Source of the DNA: Oscillospiraceae bacterium
GTDB taxonomy: Bacteria > Bacillota > Clostridia > Oscillospirales > Oscillospiraceae
Direction: 5' to 3'
Length of the DNA: 41,896 bases
Assembly (NCBI GenBank): GCA_017419715.1
Contig: JAFOKO010000067.1
Location: 1-41,896 of the forward strand
Shown here: in pieces, positions 1 through 6,659 of the stretch
How positions within the stretch are numbered: the first letter of the stretch is position 1
How the letters are laid out: every line of letters begins with the position of its first letter
The notes under the pieces: model-generated
Databases searched by the model: none
What the model saw: the letters and a program-made list of their open reading frames with translations, nothing else
Told to the model about the DNA's origin: nothing
Program-made: the position numbers and the translations under genes

Positions 1-55
1 CTACCGAGTCCGTAGTGGACTTTCACCACCAAGTTGTCGCCCATGCCGGGCGCAC
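1..55 (-). mobile_element. Group II intron, 5' end (class C-like), cut by the window edge
   Basis: Read on the minus strand from 55 downwards, the sequence starts GTGCGCCCGGCATGGGC and continues through a GGTGGTGAAAGTCCACTAC segment. This is the conserved 5' end of bacterial group II intron RNA (GUGYG start, domain I stem carrying a GAAAGUCC-type motif) and resembles class C introns best. Only the first 55 nt are inside the window; the ribozyme body and reverse transcriptase, if present, lie to the left. It sits four bases after a perfect palindrome at 60-91, which fits the habit of class C introns of inserting behind terminator hairpins. Class C versus a related class cannot be settled from 55 nt. 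Confidence 0.7.
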
Positions 56-59
56 CAGC

Positions 60-91
60 AAACGACGGCAAGCAGCTGCTTGCCGTCGTTT
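60..91. terminator. Perfect 32-bp palindrome, terminator-like hairpin and likely intron insertion motif
   Basis: Each 16-nt arm begins AAACGACGGCAAGCAG and is the exact reverse complement of the other, with A on one edge and T on the other, so either strand can fold into a GC-rich hairpin ended by a short T run. On the minus strand it lies just upstream of the intron start at 55. It probably was a rho-independent terminator of a neighbouring gene that served as intron target. Confidence 0.6.
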
Positions 92-312
92 ATTGCCACT
101 GGGAAGCGGAATCGGTGTACAGCGCTCATGTTCCTCTTACAAAAGCGCTTTCTGTAAGGTAAACGGTAAACCACATTATCTTTTTCTGGATTGATTTTGA
201 AACGGGAATCCAAAACGAGGATACGGTGATATTTGACACACATCGATCGGGAGCAAAGGAAGCTGCCAGAAAGGTCCGGATGGACTGTCTTTCCTGTACA
301 TCTAAATAAGCT
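92..312 (+). other. Decayed sequence, possible 3' end of a lost plus-strand gene
   Basis: No intact gene is seen. A plus-strand frame open from about 163 to a TAA at 307-309 encodes roughly 48 residues with a protein-like composition (it contains FETGIQNEDTVIFDTHRSG), and a hairpin follows directly at 313-358. A stop just upstream (TAA before 163) and no start codon suggest a remnant of a longer gene. The product is not recognised. An open minus-strand frame across 1-402 looks like chance. Confidence 0.3.
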
Positions 313-358
313 ACAAACCGTCTCCCTCCGTCGGATCTTACGAAGGCAGACGGTTTGT
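313..358 (+). terminator. Hairpin with 11-bp arms
   Basis: ACAAACCGTCT at 313-323 pairs with AGACGGTTTGT at 348-358 around a 24-nt loop. It lies 3 nt after the stop of the remnant frame ending at 309, so it may be that gene's terminator, though no strong T tract follows. Positions 359-553 hold no recognisable gene; a minus-strand open frame (about 338-562, TTG start) has no known match and no ribosome site. Confidence 0.35.
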
Positions 359-566
359 TCCGCCATTACGGCTTCCACTTCCCCACCCTTGAAATAATTC
401 ACACGGCAGCTCCTTCGTGCGGAACAGGCTTGGATGGGTTACGACCTTCCCCAGCATCCATTCGCCGCACACAGCGGAGGGCCGCTCAAATAGATGTGAG
501 ATAATTGAGAGGTCGATCTCATGGGCGTTCCACATGACCAGCTCAGAATTAAGCTTTCGCAAATCG

Positions 567-595
567 TTGAATCGTTAACATTTTTATGGTATAAT
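567..595 (+). promoter_or_regulatory. Sigma-A type promoter of the CARF nuclease gene
   Basis: TTGAAT at 567-572, a 17-bp spacer, and a perfect TATAAT at 590-595. The gene starts at 654, leaving a leader of about 50 nt. The orphan nuclease gene therefore has its own housekeeping promoter. Confidence 0.7.
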
Positions 596-653
596 ATCGA
601 TACCGGGTTTTCGGGAAGCGTGCACGATACTGGATCCAAGAGGAGGAAATGCC

Positions 654-1811
654 ATGCAGACTTTGATTGAGCTCTTTGATAAACGCCCGATTGCAAATGT
701 ACTGGGGACCGAGATGTTTCGGCCGGAGCGGACGGTTTTTCTCTGCGACAAAGAGATCTCGGAGAACCGCGAGCTGCAGCAGAAGCTGAAGAACTATTTC
801 AAGCAGCGGGGGCTTAAGACTCAGATCCAGTTCCGGGAGACGGCGACGCTGAACGCCGCTTCGGTCAAGCGGGCACTGGAGGCCGTGGTGAAGCAGTACC
901 CGGACTGTGCCCTGGACATCTCGGGCGGTTCGGACGCGGCGCTGTTTGCAGGAGGCCTGCTCTGCGCCGAGCAGCCGCTTCCGGTATTCACCTACTCCAG
1001 AAAGCGCAACACCTTTTTTGATATCCAGAACGCGCCGTTCGCACACGATGTGCGCTGCGATGTGCTGCTCTCCGCCCCGGACTGCTTCGCCGCCGCTGGC
1101 GGCTCAGTTCGGCAAGGCAGAGTGGACAACGCGGTTTTGGATCAGTACACCGGGCAGATCAACGGCTTTTTCGCATTATTTTTGAAGCATCGGCGCCAAT
1201 GGCAGAAGCTCGTCTCCTACCTCCAGCGGGTCTCCCCGACGCCCAGAGAGGGAACGCCCTCGCTCTTTGTTGACGCGCCCTGGCAGGTCAATGGCGACCG
1301 GGGCATGCTCACCGCCAACGAGGAGGCGCTGCGGGATCTGGCTGAATTGGGTTTTTTGCGGGAACTGGAGCTTCAGCCAGAGAAGCAGGTGCGCTTTTCC
1401 TTTGCCGACGGACAGATCCGCACCTGGCTGCGCGATGTGGGCAGCGTGCTGGAGCTCTATGTCTGGAAGGCCTGCGTCGGGAGTAGGCTCTATCAAGATG
1501 TGCGCGTTAGCGTCGTGGTGGACTGGGAGGGGCGTAACACCCGGGACGGCGTTAGCAATGAGATCGATGTCGTCGCGGTCCGGGGCATCAGACCCGTATT
1601 CATCAGCTGCAAGACTTGCGAGATCCACACGGAAGCTCTCAACGAGCTGGCGATCCTGCGGGACCGCTTCGGCGGCGAGGTGGCAAGGGCGATCATCGTG
1701 AGCGCCGAGCGGGCCAGCACCGTCACAAGAAACCGCGCCGCCGAGCTGGACATCGAGGTGATCGACCTGGACGAGCTCGACCCGGAACAGCTGAGCAAAC
1801 GCATCCAATGA
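654..1811 (+). CDS. Orphan CARF - PD-(D/E)xK nuclease, DUF1887 (Card1/Can2-like)
   Basis: 385 aa. The N-terminal part (about 1-145) looks like a Rossmann-type CARF sensor domain; DISGGSDAALFAGG at 88-101 is the typical glycine-rich ligand loop. The C-terminal part (about 255-375) is a restriction-endonuclease-like fold: E267 in SVLELYV, then NEID with D305, then FISCK with K320. Known DUF1887 proteins such as Card1 are ring-nucleotide-activated DNA/RNA nucleases of type III CRISPR systems. Here the usual acidic residue of the ExK motif is a serine (S318), and no cas gene or CRISPR array is visible in 42 kb. Start chosen at ATG 654 behind AGAGGAGG, 7-8 nt away. It lies in an accessory region beside an intron and an integrase remnant. 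Family assignment is fairly sure; the ligand, the target and whether it still cuts are unknown. Confidence 0.8.
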   Translation: MQTLIELFDKRPIANVLGTEMFRPERTVFLCDKEISENRELQQKLKNYFKQRGLKTQIQFRETATLNAASVKRALEAVVKQYPDCALDISGGSDAALFAGGLLCAEQPLPVFTYSRKRNTFFDIQNAPFAHDVRCDVLLSAPDCFAAAGGSVRQGRVDNAVLDQYTGQINGFFALFLKHRRQWQKLVSYLQRVSPTPREGTPSLFVDAPWQVNGDRGMLTANEEALRDLAELGFLRELELQPEKQVRFSFADGQIRTWLRDVGSVLELYVWKACVGSRLYQDVRVSVVVDWEGRNTRDGVSNEIDVVAVRGIRPVFISCKTCEIHTEALNELAILRDRFGGEVARAIIVSAERASTVTRNRAAELDIEVIDLDELDPEQLSKRIQ

Positions 1812-1815
1812 ACTA

Positions 1816-1850
1816 CCCCGCCTCCAGGTGAACCGGGGCTTTGTTCTTTG
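1816..1850 (+). terminator. Weak terminator after the CARF nuclease
   Basis: CCCCG at 1816-1820 pairs with CGGGG at 1834-1838 and is followed by CTTTGTTCTTTG. The stem is short and the T tract interrupted, so this is a tentative call. Confidence 0.35.
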
Positions 1851-2239
1851 AGATGGACGATTGGTTTTTACGCTTTTCGCTTTTTTCTACCCACACTTTT
1901 TCTCTTCCTCCGCTGCGGTCGCGTACAGCTTGACGCGGATCGGATCACCATCCTCGTCGGATAGCTTGATCTTGTTTCCGGTCTGCTGAATGCCGATAGC
2001 GTTCAGCTTCGCCTGCAGTTCTGATTACGGCATTTTCCTGTTTGCTATACTTAATGACCCGCCCCACCGGACGAAGACGACATGCCTTCCTCCGGTGGGA
2101 TTTCCATATTGATATTGCCGTCCTTCTTCATTCTATTCCCCAACCTCAACGACTTCTGATTAAACCGCATGACTTTTGGATCGGACAGCACGCAACTGCA
2201 TCGTTTTCCGTCAGCCTGCGAATCAGCAGGCGTTCCGTT
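1851..2239 (-). other. Decayed stretch with two protein-like minus-strand fragments
   Basis: No intact gene. On the minus strand a 45-codon frame (2024 to the TAG at 1887-1889) contains LNAIGIQQTGNKIKLSDEDG and ends in a Glu/Lys-rich tail; an in-frame TAA at 2025-2027 cuts it off upstream. A second open frame, 2239 to the TAA at 2051-2053, contains MKKDGNINMEIPPEEGMSS. Both read like protein ends but neither has a credible start. They resemble small accessory proteins of integrative elements in style only; I do not recognise them. Confidence 0.3.
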
Positions 2240-2584
2240 TCAATCCTCGTTCTGTTCCCATGTCCAGCTTTCGACCATGTAGCTCAGCTCTTCCCGCAGT
2301 TCCTCGCTGAATCCATCCAAATTCTGGATCGTGATGATTCCATGACGCAGGAGCAACAACAGATTCATCCGCATGTTGGATCGGCTCATATCCCCCAGCA
2401 TAACGCCCGGGCTGTGTTTGTCCTGTTTCAAACGATTCCACAGAGCCCAGAATTTATCAGAGGACTGCTCATTTCCGTTCAGTAAGGCTTTATACTCCTC
2501 GACCAGTTTTCCCATATAGGCTTCCTGCCAATCGGGGACGCGGTTGCGAAACAGCTTCCAGTCTTTTTCGTTGACTCGCTTCAT
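2240..2584 (-). CDS. Small hypothetical protein, conserved in Clostridia
   Basis: 114 aa, soluble, rich in charged residues and Trp, predicted mostly helical. It begins MKRVNEKDWKLFRNRVPDWQ and carries the pattern of a small cytosolic family found in Clostridia that is often mislabelled 'multidrug transporter'; there is no membrane segment here, so that name is not justified. Start at ATG 2584 follows AAAAGGAGATAGCATC, a strong ribosome site. It lies 17 nt downstream of the broken gene at 2602-3219 and is probably co-transcribed with it. Function unknown. Confidence 0.7.
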   Translation of the reverse strand: MKRVNEKDWKLFRNRVPDWQEAYMGKLVEEYKALLNGNEQSSDKFWALWNRLKQDKHSPGVMLGDMSRSNMRMNLLLLLRHGIITIQNLDGFSEELREELSYMVESWTWEQNED

Positions 2585-2601
2585 GATGCTATCTCCTTTT
2601 T

Positions 2602-3219
2602 TCAGTATGGCTGATCGTTTAACACATACAGTGCCAATAACGGCGCTTGGGACAGGTCGGTCTTGTGTTTCCGATTCTTCACCTACCCAAGTCGTTCCAC
2701 TTCCTGCACGAGCAGCGGAATCGTCTGCGCCATATTTTGCGCTGCGAATACCAGACAGTCCTGTGCCCTTGCTTAAGCAGAGCGAATCAGACTGTAATCC
2801 GCAAACAGCGTTCCGCTGTATTTTCGATTTGCGCCGGCAAAAACTTGTGCAGCGGCTTCGATGAAGAAATCTACGCTGTTTGTCAGATAACGCCTCAGCA
2901 GAAGAGGAAGCACGGAGTCTTCCATCTCCAGCGCATGTTGGATAATGGTATCTCTGCAAAGGATTTCCCGATTCTTGCGAAGTGCTTCGACGATCTCCTC
3001 TGCTGTTTGCAGTTTCATAATTTGTTCATTTTCCGCCGTGATTTGGTTTTTTCTTTCCTGTGAAAGCAGCATGGAGGTCTGCTCGTCAAAGATAATCTCA
3101 GAAGCTACTCCAAGCTTCAGTTCTGCCATCTGAAAGAAGGAAAGGCGTGCGAAGGATCGCTTATCCAGCGGGTGCGCCTTGAAATATGATTTTGGTATTT
3201 TGTTTTTCTCATTGCTCAT
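2602..3219 (-). pseudogene. Hypothetical gene broken by two in-frame stop codons
   Basis: The frame from ATG 3219 encodes 148 aa (starting MSNEKNKIPKSYFKAH), then meets TAA at 2773-2775. The same frame continues with protein-like sequence (AQDCLVFAAQNMAQTIPLLV), meets TAG at 2683-2685, and continues again (SQAPLLALYVLNDQPY) to a TGA at 2602-2604. Total 206 codons with no frameshift. The extended tail ends 17 nt before the start of the next gene, as an operon would. I read it as a pseudogene with two nonsense mutations; the first 148 residues could still be made. The family (helical, about 200 aa) has no function I can name. Programmed readthrough is a less likely alternative. Confidence 0.65.
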
Positions 3220-3235
3220 GGCTTTTCGGCCTCTG

Positions 3236-3685
3236 TTATCTAATTGTTACAGTCCAGTTATCTCCCGAAACCAAATACTGAAACTCTGTCAGCTCCGGCG
3301 TGTTCATCACTTTCAGAAGATCGTCAAAATCATCAACGGTTTTTACTGTGGAAAGGTCGCTGTACTTGATCCATTCCATTTGGCCTTCCTCGGATGAGAT
3401 AAGATTACCTGACCACCGCGTAGCCTTAAACAGCAGGACAACATATCTGCCATTCTCTATTGGAAACTGTTTTACTCCAACCAATCTCGGATCAAGGATC
3501 TTTAGACCGGTTTCTTCTTTCATCTCGCGGATCACTGCATCCACAAAAGATTCTCCGGGTTCCACATGCCCGCCCGGCAGTGCGTATCCTCGCCAGTCTT
3601 TCTTGACTCTGTTTTGAAGCAGTATTTTATCGCCGTCTTCGATCAGGCATAATACTGTCAGTTCCACATTCTCTGTTCTGTTCAT
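3236..3685 (-). CDS. Nudix hydrolase (MutT/NUDIX family)
   Basis: 149 aa, the usual size of a single Nudix domain. The Nudix box is complete: GGHVEPGESFVDAVIREMKE followed by ETGL, matching GX5EX7REUXEEXGU with the metal-binding glutamates in place. The family cleaves nucleoside diphosphates linked to another moiety, for example oxidised or non-canonical nucleotides; the substrate cannot be told from sequence. Start at ATG 3685 is chosen because GAGGA lies 7-8 nt upstream; the in-frame ATG at 3703 has no ribosome site. It stands in a run of small minus-strand accessory genes. Confidence 0.85.
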   Translation of the reverse strand: MNRTENVELTVLCLIEDGDKILLQNRVKKDWRGYALPGGHVEPGESFVDAVIREMKEETGLKILDPRLVGVKQFPIENGRYVVLLFKATRWSGNLISSEEGQMEWIKYSDLSTVKTVDDFDDLLKVMNTPELTEFQYLVSGDNWTVTIR

Positions 3686-3712
3686 AGAATCATCCTCGCA
3701 CATGGGTATCGG

Positions 3713-4162
3713 TTATTCCGCATCAATCTGATAGGAATACCACTCGTCCGATACTCTATGAAATCCAACTGCTTCAAACGCCTTTTGGCTCTGCGTATTG
3801 AAGGAGTAGATATTCGCCTTTACCTCTTTCAGGCCCTTTTCTTTCGCAAGCGCAAGCATATTGACAATGCATCTGCGTCCGATGTGAAGGTTCTGGTACT
3901 CCTTACAAACAACAATACTGATCTCCGCATTGTCTCGAAGGGAAACATCCCCGACAAGCGCGCCGCGGTACTGGATATAATAACAATCTCCATGCGTACT
4001 CAAATAAGTATACATGCTATTCAACAAATCCAGATCATAGGCGTGGTCGATGTTATCAACCTGTTTGCACACATCAAGGTCCTGATACCAGACAAGGGCA
4101 ATGTCAGGATTTGGGTAATAAGGAATCAGTGTAATTTCTTGATCAACAATTCTCTCTTTCAT
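3713..4162 (-). CDS. GNAT-family N-acetyltransferase (RimJ/RimL-like)
   Basis: 149 aa. The GNAT fold can be followed: an N-terminal strand-helix part, LVGDVSLRD in the middle strands, the acetyl-CoA loop region EYQNLHIGRRCIVNMLALAK (a Q/RxxGxG/A-type motif, here NLHIGRR), and the C-terminal NIYSFNTQSQKAFEAVGF, which is typical of RimJ/RimL-type acetyltransferases. It would transfer an acetyl group from acetyl-CoA to an amine; the substrate is unknown. ATG 4162 follows AGAGGACAACAA. It lies between the Nudix and methyltransferase genes, on the same strand. Confidence 0.8.
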   Translation of the reverse strand: MKERIVDQEITLIPYYPNPDIALVWYQDLDVCKQVDNIDHAYDLDLLNSMYTYLSTHGDCYYIQYRGALVGDVSLRDNAEISIVVCKEYQNLHIGRRCIVNMLALAKEKGLKEVKANIYSFNTQSQKAFEAVGFHRVSDEWYSYQIDAE

Positions 4163-4186
4163 TTGTTGTCCTCTGCTATTAGAAAT

Positions 4187-4804
4187 TCATAATGCCAGCG
4201 ACAGAATACCGGCACAGTATGAAATCCTCGTAAAAGCGAGTGTGGGAAAAGCTTTCCTTAATTCATCCACGACGAAGTAGATTTCATCATCATCCCATTC
4301 GTCACCCGCGTCTTTCCGGCACTGTTCCAACTGGCTTCGGTTGTCAAAGGCCACGTCGCCAATTAGAATTCGTCCACCGGGGTTCAAATAATCCTGCAAA
4401 GTACGCAGGAAGGAAACCTTCTGTTCATCGGTTAGATGATGCAAGGAGTAGGTCGCCACGACGAAATCATAGTTCTGTGCTAAGAGCGGCTCCACCAATC
4501 CCTGTGTGAAATCGCCCTGATAAAGATGAGAGTTGGGCATCTTTTCGGAAGCCAGCTCAATCATCCGCGCTGAAAAGTCCTGGCCATAGATCGTGCAACC
4601 ATTTTCGTACAGCTTTGTTGTGAGCGTTCCGGTGCCGAAGCCGATGTCCAGAACAACGGCGTTTGGCTTTTTCATGACTGTCTGAAAAATGGTCCCCAGC
4701 ACGGCCTTGTACCCAGCAAATGGGTATGTATTCCCCTCGTCGGACAGGCCGACGCTCTTGTCGTAGCCGTCCGCCCAGAGGTCAAATCCGGTTTGATTCA
4801 GCAT
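4187..4804 (-). CDS. Class I SAM-dependent methyltransferase
   Basis: 205 aa from ATG 4804, a start favoured because MLNQTGFDLWADGYDKSVG is a common N terminus in this group (compare YrrT-like enzymes). SAM motif I is VLDIGFGTGTLT; the acidic end of strand 2 is IYGQDFSARMIELA; motif II region YDFVVATYSLHHL; motif III LNPGGRILIGDVAF. All are those of small-molecule methyltransferases (Methyltransf_25/11). The substrate is not predictable. GGGGG lies upstream of the start; an upstream in-frame ATG region could extend it by 20 residues. Confidence 0.8.
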   Translation of the reverse strand: MLNQTGFDLWADGYDKSVGLSDEGNTYPFAGYKAVLGTIFQTVMKKPNAVVLDIGFGTGTLTTKLYENGCTIYGQDFSARMIELASEKMPNSHLYQGDFTQGLVEPLLAQNYDFVVATYSLHHLTDEQKVSFLRTLQDYLNPGGRILIGDVAFDNRSQLEQCRKDAGDEWDDDEIYFVVDELRKAFPTLAFTRISYCAGILSLAL

Positions 4805-4842
4805 GGTTTTCCCCCACATTTCTTCTAAGTAGGATGCGCTGC

Positions 4843-5196
4843 TTATAACAGCTTTTCTGCCCATTCCGTCTCTTTGAAGCCGATAAGGACAAAACCCTCG
4901 CCGATCAGCAGGGGCCGCTTGACCAGCAACCCGTCAGAGGCCAGCAGGCGGAGTTGCTCGTCCTCGCTCATGTTTGGCAGCTCCTTGGAAAGCTCCTGCT
5001 CCCGATACTGGATGCCGCTGGTGTTGAAAAAGCGCTTCAGGGGCAGTCCGCTCACGGCGTAGTACCGGCGCAGGGTTTCCTCATCCGGGTGATTGTTTTT
5101 GATGTCAATAACCTGATGCTCGATCCTATGCGACTCCAGCCATTGCAGAGCCTTTTTGCAGGTGGAGCATTTGCTGTAGCAATAAACCTGTAGCAT
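4843..5196 (-). CDS. ArsC/Spx-family thioredoxin-fold protein
   Basis: 117 aa, a full-length ArsC/Spx/YffB-type domain. It opens with MLQVYCYSKCSTCKKALQWL, carrying a CxxC motif (CSTC) at the active position, then a helical insertion, and LLVKRPLLIGEGFVLIGF, the conserved 'xxKRPxL' segment that contains the cis-proline of this family. The family includes arsenate reductases and Spx-type transcription regulators; with CxxC and this length it could be either, so I name only the family. ATG 5196 follows AGAGGGGAGAAGAG. Its 5' part overlaps, in another frame, the degraded acetyltransferase reading frame at 5052-5513. Confidence 0.8.
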   Translation of the reverse strand: MLQVYCYSKCSTCKKALQWLESHRIEHQVIDIKNNHPDEETLRRYYAVSGLPLKRFFNTSGIQYREQELSKELPNMSEDEQLRLLASDGLLVKRPLLIGEGFVLIGFKETEWAEKLL

Positions 5197-5513
5197 AGAT
5201 TCTCTTCTCCCCTCTGTAATTTCTTTGTAAAGCAGACAATTCGATTCGCTTCTGTGAAGCCCAGGATTTGATGAAAGCGCTGACTGTCTGCGTTTGTCAA
5301 CTCGCAGTCGCTGGTGAACTCCGCGCAGCCCTTGGAGCGTGCCCATTCCTCACAAGCAGCAAGCAGCGCCTTTGCTGTACCTTTTCGGCGGCAGCATTCC
5401 TCTACATAGATTCCTTCCAAATAACCCACCGGGCTGGTGGAAGTACCCTCTACATAATCGTGCCGAAGCTGGCATTGAGCAAAACCGATGACCTTGTCTG
5501 CTTGGTATTCATT
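5052..5513 (-). pseudogene. 5'-truncated aminoglycoside 6'-N-acetyltransferase-like gene
   Basis: The open frame reads from just after an in-frame TAA (5514-5516). It contains QCQLRHDYVEGTSTSPVGYL, the acetyl-CoA loop CCRRKGTAKALLAACEEWA, and FTSDCELTNADSQRFHQILG followed by FTEANRIVCFTKKL. This matches the C-terminal two thirds of AAC(6')-type GNAT enzymes (family pattern: EF.SD..L.N..S...H..LGF.E..R.V.F.K). The N-terminal 60 or so residues expected in this family are missing. The normal stop after KKL also seems lost: the frame runs on for about 50 residues across the ArsC-like gene. ATG 5429 could start a shortened protein, but without the N-terminal part it is unlikely to work. Confidence 0.65.
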
Positions 5514-5612
5514 TTATGTCGCTTTTCTCCATGTTCATATGCTTTTTCCAATATTCTACCACAAAAAATCGTCTGTTTCAATATGTAAGCGTAAAACCTG
5601 AGGGCGGGTTGA

Positions 5613-6353
5613 AGTAAAAGCATCCGAAAGCACCTGGTCATTCTCAATGGTGTTTTCAAGGAAGCTGTAGCCATGGGTGAGTTGGCGTATTATCCTTGCG
5701 CCGGTGTAACGGTCTCAGCAAAGCAGGACGAGCATTTTGAAGGAACGGCCTACGAAATCAGCACGGCCAAGAAACTTTTGGTCGCGGTGCAGGGCGACCC
5801 CATCGAGCCTGCGGTATATCTGGGGCTCTTCCTCGGTCTGCGGCGCTCGGAGGTAGTGGGTCTGCGCTGGAAGGACATGGACATGGAAAACGGGATCGTT
5901 CACATCCGAAACACGGTCGTCCGGTTCCGCACGGTATCGGAGCAGGAGAAGACCAAGAGCAAGGCCAGCAAGCGGGATCTGTTCATGCCGGACGCGCTCA
6001 AGGCGTATCTGCAAAAGCTTTGGGAAAAGCAGGAAGAGGATCGGAAGCTCACGGGGTGGAAATACTCCGGCGACGAGCACCTCTGCCAATGGCCGGATGG
6101 CACGACCTATCTGCGGGAATATGTGAGCAGACGCTTTGAGAAGGTGCTCCGTCAAAACAATCTTCCGAAGATCCGCTTCCACGAACTGCGGCACACGGCA
6201 GGCAGCATTCTGGTCAACGGCGGCCATACGATCAAGCAGGTGCAGGAGTTTCTCGGCCTTGAGAAAGCGTCTACCACGCTTGATATTTACACGCACATCT
6301 CACTGGAGGGCAAGAAAAACACTGCGCAGGTGCTCGGCGATTTGCTTGCTTAG
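5613..6353 (+). pseudogene. Tyrosine recombinase (phage/ICE integrase), N-terminally truncated
   Basis: The frame opens after a TGA at 5610-5612 and reads SKSIRKHLVILNGVFKEAVA, the end of a core-binding (SAM-like) domain, then the complete catalytic domain. Catalytic residues are present: Arg in LGLRRSEVVGLRW, HELRHT (HxxR), the second His in NGGHTIKQVQ, and the Tyr nucleophile in LDIYTHIS. Integrases of this type are about 350-400 aa; some 130-150 N-terminal residues, including any arm-binding domain, are missing. An ATG at 5673 could give 226 aa, but without the core-binding domain it should be inactive. It ends 149 bp from the 3' end of tRNA-Leu, the usual place for an element integrase. 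Confidence 0.75.
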
Positions 6354-6391
6354 ATCTACACTGCAAAAGTCGATTTTTCTCTTGAAAAAAG

Positions 6392-6415
6392 TTGTTAGAT
6401 GTTTTGTTAGATGTT
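6392..6415. repeat. 12-bp tandem direct repeat next to the integrase remnant
   Basis: TTGTTAGATGTT occurs twice back to back (6392-6403 and 6404-6415), between the integrase stop and the tRNA-Leu terminator. Short direct repeats near integrases often are recombinase or excisionase binding sites; this role is inferred. Confidence 0.6.
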
Positions 6416-6463
6416 CGGGCTTCTGGCAAGCCTGGCTGTGATCGCGCAGCCGCAAAAAGTCAG

Positions 6464-6500
6464 AAAAACACCCGAAATCTCACGATTTCGGGTGTTTTTC
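6464..6500 (-). terminator. Strong terminator of tRNA-Leu
   Basis: Perfect stem AACACCCGAAATC / GATTTCGGGTGTT with a 4-nt loop at 6480-6483 and T runs on both outer sides. On the minus strand it follows the tRNA 3' end by 1-2 nt and is followed by TTTTTCTGACTTTTT. It could also work on the plus strand. Confidence 0.85.
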
Positions 6501-6501
6501 T

Positions 6502-6589
6502 TGGTGCGCGAGGCGGGACTTGAACCCGCATGCCCGGAATGAGCACTAGAACCTGAATCTAGCGAGTCTACCAATTCCACCACTCGCGC
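6502..6589 (-). tRNA. tRNA-Leu (anticodon CAG)
   Basis: Cloverleaf seen on the minus strand: acceptor GCGCGAG at 6589-6583 pairs with CTCGCGC; D arm with GGTAGAC; anticodon stem CTAGA/TCTAG with loop TTCAGGT, giving anticodon CAG; a long variable arm as expected for a class II tRNA; T arm with GGTTCAAGTCC; discriminator A and an encoded CCA at 6502-6504. The gene reads leucine CUG codons. Its 3' end faces the integrase remnant and is the likely attachment site of the lost element. Confidence 0.95.
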
Positions 6590-6618
6590 ATGTCTTGCGG
6601 TCTCTCGACTGCTCCGAT

Positions 6619-6647
6619 ATATTAGCACAGATCGGCTCGTTTGTCAA
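6619..6647 (-). promoter_or_regulatory. Promoter of tRNA-Leu
   Basis: On the minus strand: TTGACA (6647-6642), 17-bp spacer, TAATAT (6624-6619), about 30 nt before the mature tRNA 5' end. A perfect -35 and near-consensus -10 fit strong constitutive tRNA expression. Confidence 0.8.
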
Positions 6648-6659
6648 CTGTTTTTTCAG

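Noticed and set aside
1..402. Minus-strand 133-codon open frame at the window start
   Set aside because: It runs through the intron 5' end and the palindrome, has no ribosome site, and its sequence has no protein-family look.
654..2240. CRISPR array near the CARF nuclease
   Set aside because: No series of spaced direct repeats is visible around the gene or elsewhere in the window.
2240..2584. 'Multidrug transporter' label for the small hypothetical protein
   Set aside because: 114 aa with no membrane segment; the label often given to this family is not supported.
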